Shown here piece by piece: positions 33,810 to 43,435 of a DNA stretch of 64,000 nt (positions are counted from its first letter, which is position 1; every line of letters starts with the position of its first letter). The notes under the pieces are model-generated. The model saw only the letters and a list, made by a program, of their open reading frames with translations, had not been told where the DNA came from and ran no database searches. The stretch comes from Streptomyces sp. HmicA12. GTDB taxonomy: Bacteria; Actinomycetota; Actinomycetes; Streptomycetales; Streptomycetaceae. Where the stretch lies: the NCBI RefSeq assembly GCF_000373565.1, contig NZ_KB891798.1, positions 248,206 through 312,205 of the forward strand. Reading direction: 5' to 3'. The position numbers and the translations under genes were made by a program.

Positions 33810-34325
33810 GATCGCGAGGACCAGGCGGCGCGGGATCTCCAGGCCGACGCCTACGAGCAGATGGGCTATCAGGCGGAGGGCCCGCAGTGGCGCGGCATCT
33901 TCCTCACCGCGGCCAAGGAACTGCGCGAGGGCGTCCAGCCCGCCACGTTCGCCACCGCGAGTCCGGACACCGTCCTCGCCATGCCCGTCGACATCCTCTT
34001 CGACTACGCCGCCGTCCACCTGATCGGCGACAAGGCGGCGACCGCCGACCTCCGGATCGACTTCTGCTTCACGGACATGGACGAGACATGGTCGATGTGG
34101 GTCGCGCGCGGGGTCCTCAACGCGCGTCGCGGCGCCGCCCCGGACACGCAACTCACCGTCACGGGCCCCAAGGCGGCTCTGGTGGGTGTTCTGCTCAACC
34201 CGTCGAGCGCGGCCCCGCTCGTCGAGTCCGGAAAGCTCCGTCTCGACGGCGACGACACCGTTCTTCTGACGCTGGGCGGGCTCCTCGACGCGTTCGACCC
34301 CGACTTCGACATCGTGACGCCCTGA
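33810..34325 (+). pseudogene. 3' remnant of an alkylsulfatase-type metallo-hydrolase gene
   Basis: From about 33825 the frame matches the dimerisation region (ARDLQADAYEQMGYQAEGPQW, FLTAAKELREGV) and the C-terminal SCP2-like domain of SdsA1/BDS1-type alkylsulfatases, which are usually over 600 residues. The whole metallo-beta-lactamase catalytic part with its HxHxDH motif is missing. The frame is open upstream but has no homology there. It is read as a truncated gene left at the cluster edge. Confidence 0.75.
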
Positions 34326-34400
34326 CCGAGCGGTCGGCTGCTTTGCGTGTAGGGGAGGACCGACCGCACGCGCCGGATTGCCCGGGGCGCAATGACGGTC

Positions 34401-34478
34401 CCAGGCAACCGGCTTGAGCTCTAGAAGAACCCAAGTTTCTTCGGGCTGTATGAAGTCAAAACGTTCTTCGTCTGCTGG
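34401..34478. repeat. Left copy of a 79-bp imperfect direct repeat of an aldehyde dehydrogenase 3' end
   Basis: Matches 37003-37081 with seven mismatches and one 1-bp gap. On the minus strand positions 34421-34478 encode [22 protein letters not shown], against [22 protein letters not shown] in the intact gene, so this is the tail of a diverged aldehyde dehydrogenase gene, not a simple slippage copy. Confidence 0.85.
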
Positions 34479-34619
34479 GGTACACGCCCGATCGCACTGT
34501 TGGCCTGCGGAAACAAGTGGAATCGTGCGCTGCGAAGCCGAGTTGGTCCGCATCTGGTCCGGATCGTGGTGAGGAGTTCATAGTGCTGGCGAGCGGGCCT
34601 GAGGAGAGGGTGCTGCAGG

Positions 34620-34983
34620 CCACTCGCGGATCACCCTGGGGCTGCTGGTGTGCCGGATTGGCCAGATGTCTGAGTACATCGATGAGGTCGAGGCGCGGAG
34701 GGCGCGGCTCGTCGCGGTGGGTGACAACTCGGAACGCTTGGAGAGCGAGGCGTCGTTCGCCGCACTGTGTGGAGTCAGCCCGGTGGAGCGTTCTTCGGGG
34801 CGCCGGTATTTCCGCCGCCTGAACCGGGGTGGTGATCGTCAGGCCAACGCCGCACTGCACCGCATCGTGTTCACCCGCCTACGCGTTGATGCGCGTACAC
34901 AGGAGTATTACGAACGCCGGCTGAAGGAGGGCAAGACCCGGCGGGAGATCGTCCGGTACCTCACACGCTACGCGGCCCGGTAG
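34620..34983 (+). pseudogene. IS110-family transposase remnant
   Basis: The frame encodes ITLGLLVCRIGQMSEYIDEVEA, then VAVGDNSERLESEASFAALCG, RRYFRRLNRGGDRQANAALHRI and a KEGKTRREIVRYLTRYAAR end. These match the C-terminal transposase_20 part of IS110/IS1111 proteins. The N-terminal DEDD catalytic half is absent, and the segment with the usual PGVGP helix-hairpin appears deleted. No insertion-sequence ends were recognised. Confidence 0.82.
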
Positions 34984-35188
34984 GGGTGTACCCGGTGGTG
35001 AGGCCATCGAGCGTGCGCGAGGTGGCGGCAGTGCACCGGCGTCGTGGATCAGCCTCGACGAGGTCACCTGCCGCGCCGCCGCCGGGGAGCGAAGGAGAAC
35101 GCGGCGGAAGCGCCCGGTGTTGCGGCAGGCGGCGCCCGCGGTTGCCGAGTAGCGTCGTGGACCAACTCGACGCGGAAGGCACGAAAAC

Positions 35189-35761
35189 ATGGCACAGGAC
35201 GCTTCACAGCGCGCGCTGGACGAGGTGTGCGCGCTGATGCGTGCGGCATCGCCGCGCACGGCGCGCGGTGTATGGCGGGAAGAGTCGCGGCGGCGCGGCC
35301 GACAGGAGAGGCGATTCTCCTTCCGGGCCCCGCAGCAGTGGCGGGTCGAACTGGACGGGGCGTTGCGTGTGGTGTCGGACGGGGTCCGCTCCGCGTCCCC
35401 CGACGGAGACACCTGGTACTGGGTGCCGGCCGACCGGGCTCACCACAGCGTCGGTCTGTGGATGATGCTGTTCCCGGACGCCGCGCCACTGTGGGGACGC
35501 CCCGGCGACCTGTACCGTCCGGCCCGGATCCTGCCGTCCTCACCGGACCGTCCCAGCCTGGTCACCGTCCGGTTCGATCCGATGGAGACGGCGGAACCAG
35601 TGCCGCTCACCGTCGAGGTCGACGAGGCCAGCGGAGTCGTACGGACGTGGAGTTCGCCGGCAGGACGACAGTGGTTCGATGCACTGGAGCTGAACGTCGA
35701 GCTGCCCGAGGCCCAGTTCGAGGTGCCGGCCGCTGCGCTGCCGGACCCGTCGTTCACCTGA
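35189..35761 (+). CDS. Hypothetical protein, 190 aa
   Basis: Unrecognised 190-residue soluble protein with no signal peptide or membrane segment. It is rich in Trp and Arg in the first half (RFSFRAPQQWRVELDG, DTWYWVPADRAHHSVGLWMML) and acidic toward the end. The pattern of beta-strands with 'WYWVP' resembles LolA/RseB-like folds, a weak impression only. ATG with GGAAGG nine bases upstream; coding bias is normal. It converges on the secreted protein gene with a 6-bp gap. Confidence 0.72.
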   Translation: MAQDASQRALDEVCALMRAASPRTARGVWREESRRRGRQERRFSFRAPQQWRVELDGALRVVSDGVRSASPDGDTWYWVPADRAHHSVGLWMMLFPDAAPLWGRPGDLYRPARILPSSPDRPSLVTVRFDPMETAEPVPLTVEVDEASGVVRTWSSPAGRQWFDALELNVELPEAQFEVPAAALPDPSFT

Positions 35762-35767
35762 ACCGGA

Positions 35768-36571
35768 TCACTTGAACTCGCAGAGAGCAGGCGTACCTCG
35801 TGGAGTCCAGCAGTCCCAGGACTTGGTCTTGAACGTGTCGGCCGTCCACGGGCCTCCACCCGGCTTGGGAACACCCTGGGCCTCGAACTGTGCGCCCAGC
35901 GTCGCGTGATACGTGGAATCGTCCTCGAGCCTGTTCCCGTGGATGAGCTTTGAGGTCCAGGTGCGCTTGAATGCCTTCGGCGATACGGGCCAGCTCCCGC
36001 AGCCCCCTTCCGGCAGGCCTCCGTTGCTGTCCTGACAGGACACGGTGAGCATCGGCTTGATGGCGGGGCCGACCATCACATCGAACGACACCTTGAACCG
36101 AGGCTGACGGCCGTTGAGCGACGTGCGCACAGTGAATCGGACACGCCCCTCGACAGCGTGTCCTGTCCCGTAGATGCCGTTGGCCACGGACTCGGCGATG
36201 TAGTCGCTGATGACGCGGTGGCACGTGATGTCACCGCACCACTCGCCATCGCGACGTCCCTGGTCCTGTCCCGATACATGGACGGGGCGTGTCGCGAGCG
36301 GTGTGAAGCGGTCCTCCGACTGCCCCGACAGTAGGCGCACGGACTCCCGCAGCCCCTCCGCCGTGCAGAACCACCGGTCGGCCGCTCGCTGCAGGGCCCT
36401 TTCCACGCAGGGCCGCAGAGTTTGGGGGACCCTTACGCCGTCCTGTGGCACCGGAGCGGCCACGACGGGCCCCATGGACAGGAGTGAAAGGGCGGGCACG
36501 GCAGCGGCAGCGGCGACGGCGACGGCGGCCCGGCGAAGGCGCGGACGGGCAGAACCGGCGGTTGTCGGCAT
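35768..36571 (-). CDS. Secreted hypothetical protein
   Basis: 267 residues with a clear Sec signal peptide: RPRLRR followed by an alanine-rich hydrophobic stretch, predicted cleavage near VVAAP (about residue 38). The mature part has about eight Cys (for example RWFCTAEG, EWCGDITCHR, VSCQDSNGG, GGCGSW, DCWTP), suggesting disulfides. No catalytic motif was recognised. The ATG at 36571 has AAGGTGAG upstream. Similar Cys-rich secreted proteins of unknown role are frequent in Streptomyces. Confidence 0.8.
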   Translation of the reverse strand: MPTTAGSARPRLRRAAVAVAAAAAVPALSLLSMGPVVAAPVPQDGVRVPQTLRPCVERALQRAADRWFCTAEGLRESVRLLSGQSEDRFTPLATRPVHVSGQDQGRRDGEWCGDITCHRVISDYIAESVANGIYGTGHAVEGRVRFTVRTSLNGRQPRFKVSFDVMVGPAIKPMLTVSCQDSNGGLPEGGCGSWPVSPKAFKRTWTSKLIHGNRLEDDSTYHATLGAQFEAQGVPKPGGGPWTADTFKTKSWDCWTPRGTPALCEFK

Positions 36572-36693
36572 AGGGATCTCACCTTGAACGCGATCACGAG
36601 CTGGGATTCCGATAGAACCCCGCCCGCTTGTGCTGAGCATCTTCTGTTGACCCGGTAGAGCCCTGGTGCCGGCCCGGGACGGGCGACACCTAG

Positions 36694-36935
36694 GTCCTGC
36701 TCGCGGACATCGCAGAGAAGGAGGATCTGCCGCCCGACAACGAGGTCACCGAGACGCAGATTGGTGAGCAGCACGGTGCGTACGGAATGGCACTCATCGG
36801 CATCGGCAGCTTCATTGAACGGATCCAGATGGACGCCATGACTTCATGGCGATCGTCCCTGAGTACCAAAACTTCGTGCACCTCCGTCAACAACGTGAAC
36901 GCCTCGAGACCACCCGAGAGCACACTGCCGTGTGA
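36694..36935 (+). pseudogene. Decayed coding fragment in two frames
   Basis: One frame reads VLLADIAEKEDLPPDNEVTET through FIERIQMDAM; after about 36840 the protein-like sequence continues in another frame as MAIVPEYQNFVHLRQQRERLETT and a TGA at 36933. This looks like a frameshifted remnant of an unrecognised gene. The rest of 36572-37002 shows nothing else I can name. Confidence 0.3.
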
Positions 36936-37002
36936 TCACGCCCACCACCCTGGTCACGGATGGTGGCTGTGCCCGTGGGTGCCTGAAAGGGCAAAACTCC
37001 TT

Positions 37003-37081
37003 CCAGGCAACCGACTTGAGGCTCTAGAAGAACCCAAGCTTCTTCGGGCTGTAGGAAACCAGAAGGTTCTTCGTCTGCTGG
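37003..37081. repeat. Right copy of the 79-bp imperfect direct repeat
   Basis: Covers the last 19 codons and 21 bp downstream of the intact aldehyde dehydrogenase gene; the partner is at 34401-34478. The two copies bracket the 2.5 kb that carries the IS110 remnant. Confidence 0.85.
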
Positions 37082-38547
37082 TAGTGGTCCAGCATCATCC
37101 GGTGGTTCTCCCGTCCGATCCCCGACTGCTTGTATCCGCCGAACGCCGCGTGCGCCGGGTACGCGTGGTAGCAGTTCGTCCAGACGCGGCCCGCTTGGAT
37201 CGCACGCCCGGCCCGGTACGCCGTATTGATGTCGCGGGTCCACACGCCGGCCCCGAGGCCGTACAGGGTGTCGTTGGCGATCTTGATGGCGTCGTCGTAG
37301 TCGGCGAACGAGGCGACCGAGACGACCGGGCCGAAGATCTCCTCCTGGAAGATCCGCATGCGGTTGGTGCCCTCGAAGATCGTGGGCTGGACGTAGTAGC
37401 CGCCCGCCAACTCGCCGTCGTACTCGATGCGTTGTCCGCCCGTGAGGACCTTGGCGCCCTCCTGCTGGCCGATGTCCAGGTAGGAGAGGATCTTCTGGAG
37501 CTGGTCGTTGGAGGCCTGGGCGCCGATCATGGTGTCGGTGTCCAGGGGGTGGCCGGGCTTGATGGCCTCCGTGCGGGCGATCGCCGCGTCGATGAACTCG
37601 CTGTAGTGACCCTGCTGGATCAGTGCGCGGGAGGGGCAGGTGCAGACCTCGCCCTGGTTCAGGGCGAACATCGTGAAGCCTTCGAGGGCCTTGTCGCGGA
37701 AGTCGTCGTCCTTCGCCCAGACGTCGTCGAAGAAGATGTTGGGGGACTTGCCGCCGAGTTCGAGGGTGACCGGCTTGATGTTCTCCGAGGCGTACTGCAT
37801 GATCAGGCGGCCCGTCGTCGTCTCGCCGGTGAAGGCGACCTTCGCGACACGGGAGGACGACGCCAGGGGCTTGCCCGCCTCCACGCCGAAGCCGTTGACG
37901 ATGTTGACGACGCCCGGCGGGAGCAGGTCCTTGATCAGGTCCATCAAGACGTGGATCGACGCCGGGGTCTGCTCGGCGGGCTTGATGACGACCGCGTTGC
38001 CGGCGGCCAGGGCCGGGGCGAGCTTCCAGGTCGCCATCAGGATCGGGAAGTTCCACGGGATGATCTGCGCGACCACGCCGAGCGGCTCGTGGAAGTGGTA
38101 CGCGATGGTGTCGTCGTCGATCTCGGAGAGGCTGCCCTCCTGCGCCCGGACCGCGCCCGCGAAGTAGCGGAAGTGGTCGATGGCCAGGGGGATGTCGGCG
38201 GCCAGCGTCTCGCGGACCGGCTTGCCGTTCTCCCAGCTCTCGGCCACCGCGAGGAGCTCGAGGTTCTGCTCCATGCGGTCGGCGATCTTCAGGAGGATGT
38301 CGCCGCGGTCGCCGGGCGACGTACGGCCCCACGCGGGCGCGGCGGCGTGCGCGGCGTCGAGGGCGCGCTCCACGTCCTCCGCGGTGCCGCGCGCGATCTC
38401 GGTGAACGGCTGCCCGTTGACCGGTGAGGGATTCTCGAAGTACTGGCCACGGGCGGGCGGTACGTACTCGCCGCCGATGAAGTGGTCGTAGCGGGCCTCG
38501 TAGGAGACGACGGAGCCCGGGGTGCCCGGGGCTGCGTAGCGGGTCAT
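37024..38547 (-). CDS. NAD-dependent aldehyde dehydrogenase (ExaC/AldB-like)
   Basis: 507 residues, full length for the family that oxidises acetaldehyde and similar aldehydes to acids. Seen: [27 protein letters not shown] (cofactor binding), [11 protein letters not shown] (general base Glu) and [11 protein letters not shown] with the catalytic Cys, then EEIFGPV. ATG with AGGAGG upstream. The GAF regulator lies 76 bp upstream on the same strand, the usual arrangement in Streptomyces. The last codons are duplicated at 34401-34478. Confidence 0.95.
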   Translation of the reverse strand: MTRYAAPGTPGSVVSYEARYDHFIGGEYVPPARGQYFENPSPVNGQPFTEIARGTAEDVERALDAAHAAAPAWGRTSPGDRGDILLKIADRMEQNLELLAVAESWENGKPVRETLAADIPLAIDHFRYFAGAVRAQEGSLSEIDDDTIAYHFHEPLGVVAQIIPWNFPILMATWKLAPALAAGNAVVIKPAEQTPASIHVLMDLIKDLLPPGVVNIVNGFGVEAGKPLASSSRVAKVAFTGETTTGRLIMQYASENIKPVTLELGGKSPNIFFDDVWAKDDDFRDKALEGFTMFALNQGEVCTCPSRALIQQGHYSEFIDAAIARTEAIKPGHPLDTDTMIGAQASNDQLQKILSYLDIGQQEGAKVLTGGQRIEYDGELAGGYYVQPTIFEGTNRMRIFQEEIFGPVVSVASFADYDDAIKIANDTLYGLGAGVWTRDINTAYRAGRAIQAGRVWTNCYHAYPAHAAFGGYKQSGIGRENHRMMLDHYQQTKNLLVSYSPKKLGFF

Positions 38548-38623
38548 GGTGAGTTGCCTCCTGTCTCGGCTGCCCGCCGTTGGGCAGCTTTCGCTCGGGA
38601 GGCTAGGAGCGCGTACGTTGCAG

Positions 38624-39892
38624 CTACGTTGCGTGCGCGGGCCCGGCGCCCTGTTCGGCGTCCAGCGTGGCCAGGCGGGCCAGGACCGGCGGCGTCGGCC
38701 GGACCGCCGCGAGCGCCTGCCATACGTCGAGGTCGTCCTCGCCCCACGGGGCGTGCGCCCAGTCGGCGAGCAGGTCGGGATCGCCGCGGGCGATGAGCGC
38801 CGCCCGCAGCCCGTCGGACACCCTGCGCCGTATACGAGCCACCGCCGGCGCCTGCGACGCGGGCAGCAGCGGGCCGGTGTACGCGGACGCCGCCGCCGTC
38901 ACCGACCCTGAGCCGAGGCGCCGCTCGACCGTGTCCAGGTCCGACTCCACGGGGACGGTGAGGCGGTAGGGGCGTGACGTGAGGACGCCCGTGCCCAGCA
39001 CCCGGCGCAGCCGCGCCAGTTCGGCCCGCAGCGTCACGGGGGTCACGGACTCGTCCTCGTACAGCTGGCAGAGCAGTTCGTCGCCGGTCAGGCCCTCCGG
39101 GTGGCGGGCCAGCAGGACGAGCAGTTCGCTGTGCCGGCGGCTGAGGCGGGCCTTTTTGCCCGACGGGGTGAGCAGCAGGGCCTCGTCGCGGCCCAGCACA
39201 TTAAGGCGCAGTCCCTGCTCCCTGCTGGACTGCGGTGTGAGCAGGGCGAGTTGGGACTCGGCCGCACGCGCCACGGCCTGCACGAACGCCAGGCTGTGTG
39301 GATGCGCGAGCCCGTCGCCGCCCGTGATGTCGACCGCGCCGAGCAGCCGGCCGGTGCGGGGGTCGTGCACCGGCGCCGCCGCACACGTCCACGGCTGCAC
39401 CTGGCGGATGAAGTGCTCGGCGGCGAACACCTGCACCGGGCGGTCCACGGCGACCGCCGTGCCCGGCGCGTTCGTGCCCATCGCCGACTCCGACCAGAGG
39501 GCGCCCGGCACGAAGTTCATCCGGTCCGCCCGCTGCCGGGTGACCGCGTGCCCTTCGACCCAGAGCAGCCTGCCCTGCGTGTCGCACACGGCCAGGAGAT
39601 GCTCGCCGTCCGTCGCGAACGTGCCCATCAGCTCGCGGAACAGCGGCATGACGGCAGAGAGCGGATGCTCCGCCCGGTACGCCCCGAGATCGCTGTCGGT
39701 CAGCTCCACCGACGCCGAGGCGTCCGGGTTGACGTGCGCGCCCGCCGAACGCCGCCACGACGCGGCGACCACCGGCCGCACCGGGCGGGCGACGGTGCCC
39801 GCCGCGGTGAACCGGTCGTGGGCGCGACGCAGCGCCCGCACCCGCTCGGACGGATCGGTACCCGGCTCCAGGGCGACCCATGGATCGGTCAA
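38624..39892 (-). CDS. GAF-domain transcriptional regulator with winged-helix output
   Basis: About 422 residues. The N-terminal half resembles the AcoR-type GAF sensor ([53 protein letters not shown]). Instead of an AAA+ sigma-54 domain the C-terminal part has an OmpR/SARP-like winged helix ([20 protein letters not shown] through SRPYRLTV). It probably controls the aldehyde dehydrogenase gene just downstream. The start chosen is TTG 39892 because GGGGAGG lies five bases upstream; ATG 39964 with GGAG is an alternative, adding 24 residues. Confidence 0.85.
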   Translation of the reverse strand: MTDPWVALEPGTDPSERVRALRRAHDRFTAAGTVARPVRPVVAASWRRSAGAHVNPDASASVELTDSDLGAYRAEHPLSAVMPLFRELMGTFATDGEHLLAVCDTQGRLLWVEGHAVTRQRADRMNFVPGALWSESAMGTNAPGTAVAVDRPVQVFAAEHFIRQVQPWTCAAAPVHDPRTGRLLGAVDITGGDGLAHPHSLAFVQAVARAAESQLALLTPQSSREQGLRLNVLGRDEALLLTPSGKKARLSRRHSELLVLLARHPEGLTGDELLCQLYEDESVTPVTLRAELARLRRVLGTGVLTSRPYRLTVPVESDLDTVERRLGSGSVTAAASAYTGPLLPASQAPAVARIRRRVSDGLRAALIARGDPDLLADWAHAPWGEDDLDVWQALAAVRPTPPVLARLATLDAEQGAGPAHAT

Positions 39893-40062
39893 CGCTGCCT
39901 CCCCGACACGTTCTTCACTCGACGCGTTCCTCACCCGGCACGTTCCTGACGGCGGTGGGGACATCGTCGCTCCGGGGACGGAGACCGACAAGGCGCGCGG
40001 CACCGATCGCACGAGGTGGCACATGCCGCGTGGGGGTGTGAGGACCGGCCGGTCGCTGTCGG

Positions 40063-40674
40063 TCAGGCGAAGTTGACCATCCTCAGGTAGCGGGTCCAGT
40101 CCCAGTACGGGCCGGGGTCCGTGTGGTCCGTACCGGGCACCTCCACGTGTCCGAGGATGTGCTCGCGGTCCCTCGGGATCCCGTAGCGCGCGCAGATCGA
40201 CGCGGTCAGTGCCGCCGACTGCTGGTACATCGCGTCCGTGAAGTACTGCGGCTTGTCCACCCATCCCTCGTGCTCGATGCCGATGCTGCGCGTGTTGTAG
40301 TCCCAGTTCCCCGCGTGCCAGGCGATGTTCTTCTCGCGTACGCACTGCGCGACGTGTCCGTCGGACGAACGGACGACATAGTGCGCGGTGACCTGCTTGG
40401 CGGGGTTCTTGAAGATGGCGAGGGTGTCGGCGTAGGTCTCCTGCGTGACGTGGATGATCACGTAGTCGATCGGATAGGAGGAAGGGCGGCTGGAGACCGT
40501 GTAGTTGGAGGTGCTCGCGGGGACGGACTCGGCCAGGGGGTAGTCGACCGCCTGCGCTCCGGCGGCGGCGCGGCCCGCGGGCAGCAGCGCTCCGGGTACC
40601 GCGGCGAGCGCCCCGGCCTGGAGGAGACGGCGGCGGCTGGTGCCGGGGGAGTGCGAACCTCTTGCTCGGTCCAT
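40063..40674 (-). CDS. Tat-exported N-acetylmuramoyl-L-alanine amidase (Amidase_2)
   Basis: 203 residues. Twin-arginine signal (SRRRLLQAG, then a hydrophobic alanine stretch to about residue 39) and one Amidase_2/PGRP domain with zinc-ligand histidines in VIIHVTQE, IGIEHEG and the late GTDHTDPG. It should cleave the amide bond between MurNAc and the stem peptide. No binding domain is attached. ATG with AGGA upstream. Confidence 0.93.
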   Translation of the reverse strand: MDRARGSHSPGTSRRRLLQAGALAAVPGALLPAGRAAAGAQAVDYPLAESVPASTSNYTVSSRPSSYPIDYVIIHVTQETYADTLAIFKNPAKQVTAHYVVRSSDGHVAQCVREKNIAWHAGNWDYNTRSIGIEHEGWVDKPQYFTDAMYQQSAALTASICARYGIPRDREHILGHVEVPGTDHTDPGPYWDWTRYLRMVNFA

Positions 40675-40728
40675 GACGATCCTGCCTTTCGACTGGCTCG
40701 GACGGTGGGGGGAAACGAACCGGCAGTG

Positions 40729-41763
40729 CTACGGCGCCCGGTATGGCTCGGGGCGCGGCAGCGTCGCCGCTATCTCACGCAGCCGCGCATGGAGTCCGCG
40801 GTGCGTCTCGTGTGTCGGCAGCCATTCCTTGCGGAGCTTGGCGACGCACGTGTAATTGGTGTCGCAGACGTTCGCCAGCGGCGACTCGACCGTCTGCGTC
40901 GCGAACTGGTAGGCGTCCAACTCGCTGAAGCCGTAGTCCCTGACGAGCCACTGCACCAGGTCGAGCTGGGATATCCGGAACGCGTCCTCCAGCGGTCGGG
41001 CCGAGCCCGTCGAGATGATGTGGGTGTCCGACTCGATCCGCGGCCAGGGTGTCGCCACGCCCTTGAGCAGTTCCACGATCACGACGGTGCGCATCGCGCA
41101 CTCGACGGCGACCCCGCAGGTCTCGCCCTCGCCCTGTCGGGCGTGCCCGTCGCCCAGGCTCAGCAGCGCGCCCTCCACGTTCACCCCGAGGTAGCAGGTG
41201 ACGCCCGCCCTCATCTCCGGCGTGTCCATGTTGCCGCCGTGCGCGTCGGGGACGAGCGCCGAGCGCACCTCCAGGTTCGCCGGGGCCACGCCCACGGTGC
41301 CGTGCATCGGGTCCATCGGCAGCTCCACCGTGAACGCGCTGTCCCGCGCGGCGAACTGAGCCGTGCGCCGGCCCCGGTCGAGCTGCCAGATCCAGACCGC
41401 CTCGGGGAGCGGCTGCTGGAGTGTGGCGGTGGTGTGCGTGGACGTGAGCGCCCCGAACAACGGCACCGTCGTGGAGGCCGCCCAGTCGCGGGCCGGCTCC
41501 ACCGACACGAAGTGCACGGCGACCGTGTCGCCCGGCTCCGCGCCCTCGACGTGGAAGGGACCCGTCTGGGGATTGAGATACGGGAATTCGCAGACTTCCG
41601 ACACCAGGTCCTTCTCCGAGCGGACCCGGCCCGCGAAACAGTCCTCCGTGTACAGGTCGAGGACGGTGCCCGGCGCGATCCGCGCGACGGGCGGCGCGCC
41701 GCCGAACGTCCAGGCGTACTCGCCGGGTTCGGGCCGGACCGTCAACATCCGGGGGTCGCTCAT
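40729..41763 (-). CDS. Acetamidase/formamidase family protein
   Basis: 344 residues of the FmdA/AmdA family, which hydrolyses short amides to acid and ammonia. Motifs: EPGDTVAVHFV, MDPMHGTVGVAPA, GGNMDTPEMRAGVTCYLGVNVEGALLSLGDGHARQGEGE, typical of the metal-binding core. The ATG at 41763 gives MSDPRM with GGAG upstream. It lies 54 bp downstream of the amidase start on the same strand, so the two may share a transcript. Substrate unknown. Confidence 0.88.
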   Translation of the reverse strand: MSDPRMLTVRPEPGEYAWTFGGAPPVARIAPGTVLDLYTEDCFAGRVRSEKDLVSEVCEFPYLNPQTGPFHVEGAEPGDTVAVHFVSVEPARDWAASTTVPLFGALTSTHTTATLQQPLPEAVWIWQLDRGRRTAQFAARDSAFTVELPMDPMHGTVGVAPANLEVRSALVPDAHGGNMDTPEMRAGVTCYLGVNVEGALLSLGDGHARQGEGETCGVAVECAMRTVVIVELLKGVATPWPRIESDTHIISTGSARPLEDAFRISQLDLVQWLVRDYGFSELDAYQFATQTVESPLANVCDTNYTCVAKLRKEWLPTHETHRGLHARLREIAATLPRPEPYRAP

Positions 41764-42171
41764 GAGGTCTGAGCTCCGCTCTGTGTGGGGTGGGCGGTCG
41801 GTGCGGGGTCGCCGAGCGGGGCCCGGGCCGTCTCGGGTGTGCGCTCCGGATGGCGCCGCGGGAGGGCCACCGGGACAACGACGCCGAGGGCGCGCCGGAT
41901 ACCGGCCACCGGACCCGGTCCCGCCCGTGCGGTAGCGGTGGTGCTGTCGCCGACGTCCCCCGACACAGGAATCCCCCTTCCCGTGCGCACGCCTCCACCC
42001 ACCGGACGAACGGGAGCGCGACGCCTCGCGTGAAGTACCGTACGGGGCCCGCCGGTTGAGGCGAAAGAGGGCGCGGCGGATCTGTGGATAACCCACGCAC
42101 TGTGAATAACCGCACGTCAGAGGGGCTTCAGAGGTTCGGACCACTGGCGGTACCCATGAGGCCCGCCCGCC
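41764..42171. other. Intergenic stretch, 408 bp
   Basis: No supported gene. It separates the acetamidase start from the ROK repressor stop, both leftward. A less GC-rich patch around 42080-42125 carries TGTGGATAA and TGTGAATAA; the acetamidase promoter should lie somewhere in the stretch. Confidence 0.4.
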
Positions 42172-43368
42172 CTACCCCACCGTCCCCACGGCACCCATCG
42201 GATCGTCGAGCACACCCCGCACCACCGAATGCGCCGCCCCGAGCAGCGGACCTTCCGATCCGAGGCGCGATACGACGACCCCGTCCGCCGGCGTGGCCGT
42301 CCGCCGCGTCAACTCCCTTTCGAGGGACGGCAGAAGCCACGGCGCGAGCCGGGAGAGGGCGCCGCCGAGGACCACCGCGCGCGGGTCGATGAGGTTCACC
42401 GCCCCCGTCAGCGCGATACCGAGGGCAGTGCCCGCTCCGCGCAGCGCCTTGCGGGCGGCGGCGTCACCGGACTCGGCCCGCTCGGCCAGCAGGGAGACCC
42501 GGTCGGGGCCCGGTGCGATCCCCGCCGCGTGCAGGACCGCCTCCTCGCCGGCGTACTGCTCCAGGCAGCCCCGCCCGCCGCACGGGCAGGCCGGCCCCTC
42601 GGGCCGCACCGGCACATGGCCGAGTTCACCGGCGAACCCGCGTGTCCCGCGCAGCAGTAGACCGTCCACGACGAGTGCCGCGCCGATGCCGATCTCGGCG
42701 GACACGTGGAGGAAGTCTGCGGGGGAGTCGTCGGCGAGCCACAGTTCGGCGAGTGCGCCGAAGTTCGCCTCGTTGTCGACCGTCAGCGGGACGGAGTGCG
42801 GCAGCAGCGCGGCCACGTCGGTGTCGTGCCAGTCCAGGTTGGGGGCGCGTACGACGGTGTGGGTGTCGCGCGCCACCAGTCCCGGCACCGCGACCGCGAG
42901 CCCCGCCGGACGCAGCCCCGCCGCCTCCGCCTCGTCGCTCACCTGCCGTACCAGCGCGGCCAGTTCGGCGAGCACGGGCCGCGGTGCACGCCCCCGGTTG
43001 CCGACCCGGCGTTCCGCGCGCGCCCGTACCTCGCCGCGCAGATCGACCGCGCACACCGCGAGATGGTCCACGCCCACCTCGGCGCCGAGCCCGGCCGGGC
43101 CCCGGCCGCTCACCGCGAGCGCCGAGCCGGGCCGCCCCACGCCGCCCGGCCGCTGCGGGCCCAGTTCCTCCAGGAGCCCGGCCCGGATCAACTCGTCGAC
43201 GAGGGTGGAGATCGCGGCCCGGGTCAGCCCGATGCGCTGGGCCACCGACGCTCGCGACAACGGTCCCTCGGCGGCCACCGTGTGCAGCACGCGGGACAGA
43301 TTGCGGCGACGCATGGCCTGCTGGGTGTCGGGCGTCCCCGGGCGCGGCCGGTGCAGTGGTGCGGTCAT
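42172..43368 (-). CDS. xylR: ROK-family transcriptional repressor, probable xylose regulator
   Basis: 398 residues. An N-terminal helix-turn-helix (about 20-80, with LSRASVAQRIGLTRAAISTLVDELI) is joined to a ROK sugar-kinase-like domain with DNEANFGALAE, GIGAALVVDG, GELGHVPV and the zinc motif CPCGGRGCLEQY. Such proteins repress sugar operons and release DNA on binding the sugar. Its position downstream of xylB and near divergent xylA points to xylose. ATG at 43368; 67 bp after xylB. Confidence 0.88.
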   Translation of the reverse strand: MTAPLHRPRPGTPDTQQAMRRRNLSRVLHTVAAEGPLSRASVAQRIGLTRAAISTLVDELIRAGLLEELGPQRPGGVGRPGSALAVSGRGPAGLGAEVGVDHLAVCAVDLRGEVRARAERRVGNRGRAPRPVLAELAALVRQVSDEAEAAGLRPAGLAVAVPGLVARDTHTVVRAPNLDWHDTDVAALLPHSVPLTVDNEANFGALAELWLADDSPADFLHVSAEIGIGAALVVDGLLLRGTRGFAGELGHVPVRPEGPACPCGGRGCLEQYAGEEAVLHAAGIAPGPDRVSLLAERAESGDAAARKALRGAGTALGIALTGAVNLIDPRAVVLGGALSRLAPWLLPSLERELTRRTATPADGVVVSRLGSEGPLLGAAHSVVRGVLDDPMGAVGTVG

Positions 43369-43435
43369 GCGGACATCGTCCCAGGGCGGACGGCCCGAGG
43401 TGGGCGCGGGCCGGACCCACCCGCCGTGAAGGTCC

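Noticed and set aside
33810..34325. Alkylsulfatase fragment as a functional stand-alone SCP2-like protein
   Set aside because: The part before residue 65 has no homology, there is no clear ribosome binding site, and the piece begins in mid-domain beside other gene remnants.
42083..42109. Two DnaA-box-like sites, TGTGGATAA and TGTGAATAA
   Set aside because: Only two sites, no dnaA/dnaN or origin context, and Streptomyces boxes favour TTGTCCACA; chance in an AT-richer patch is likely.
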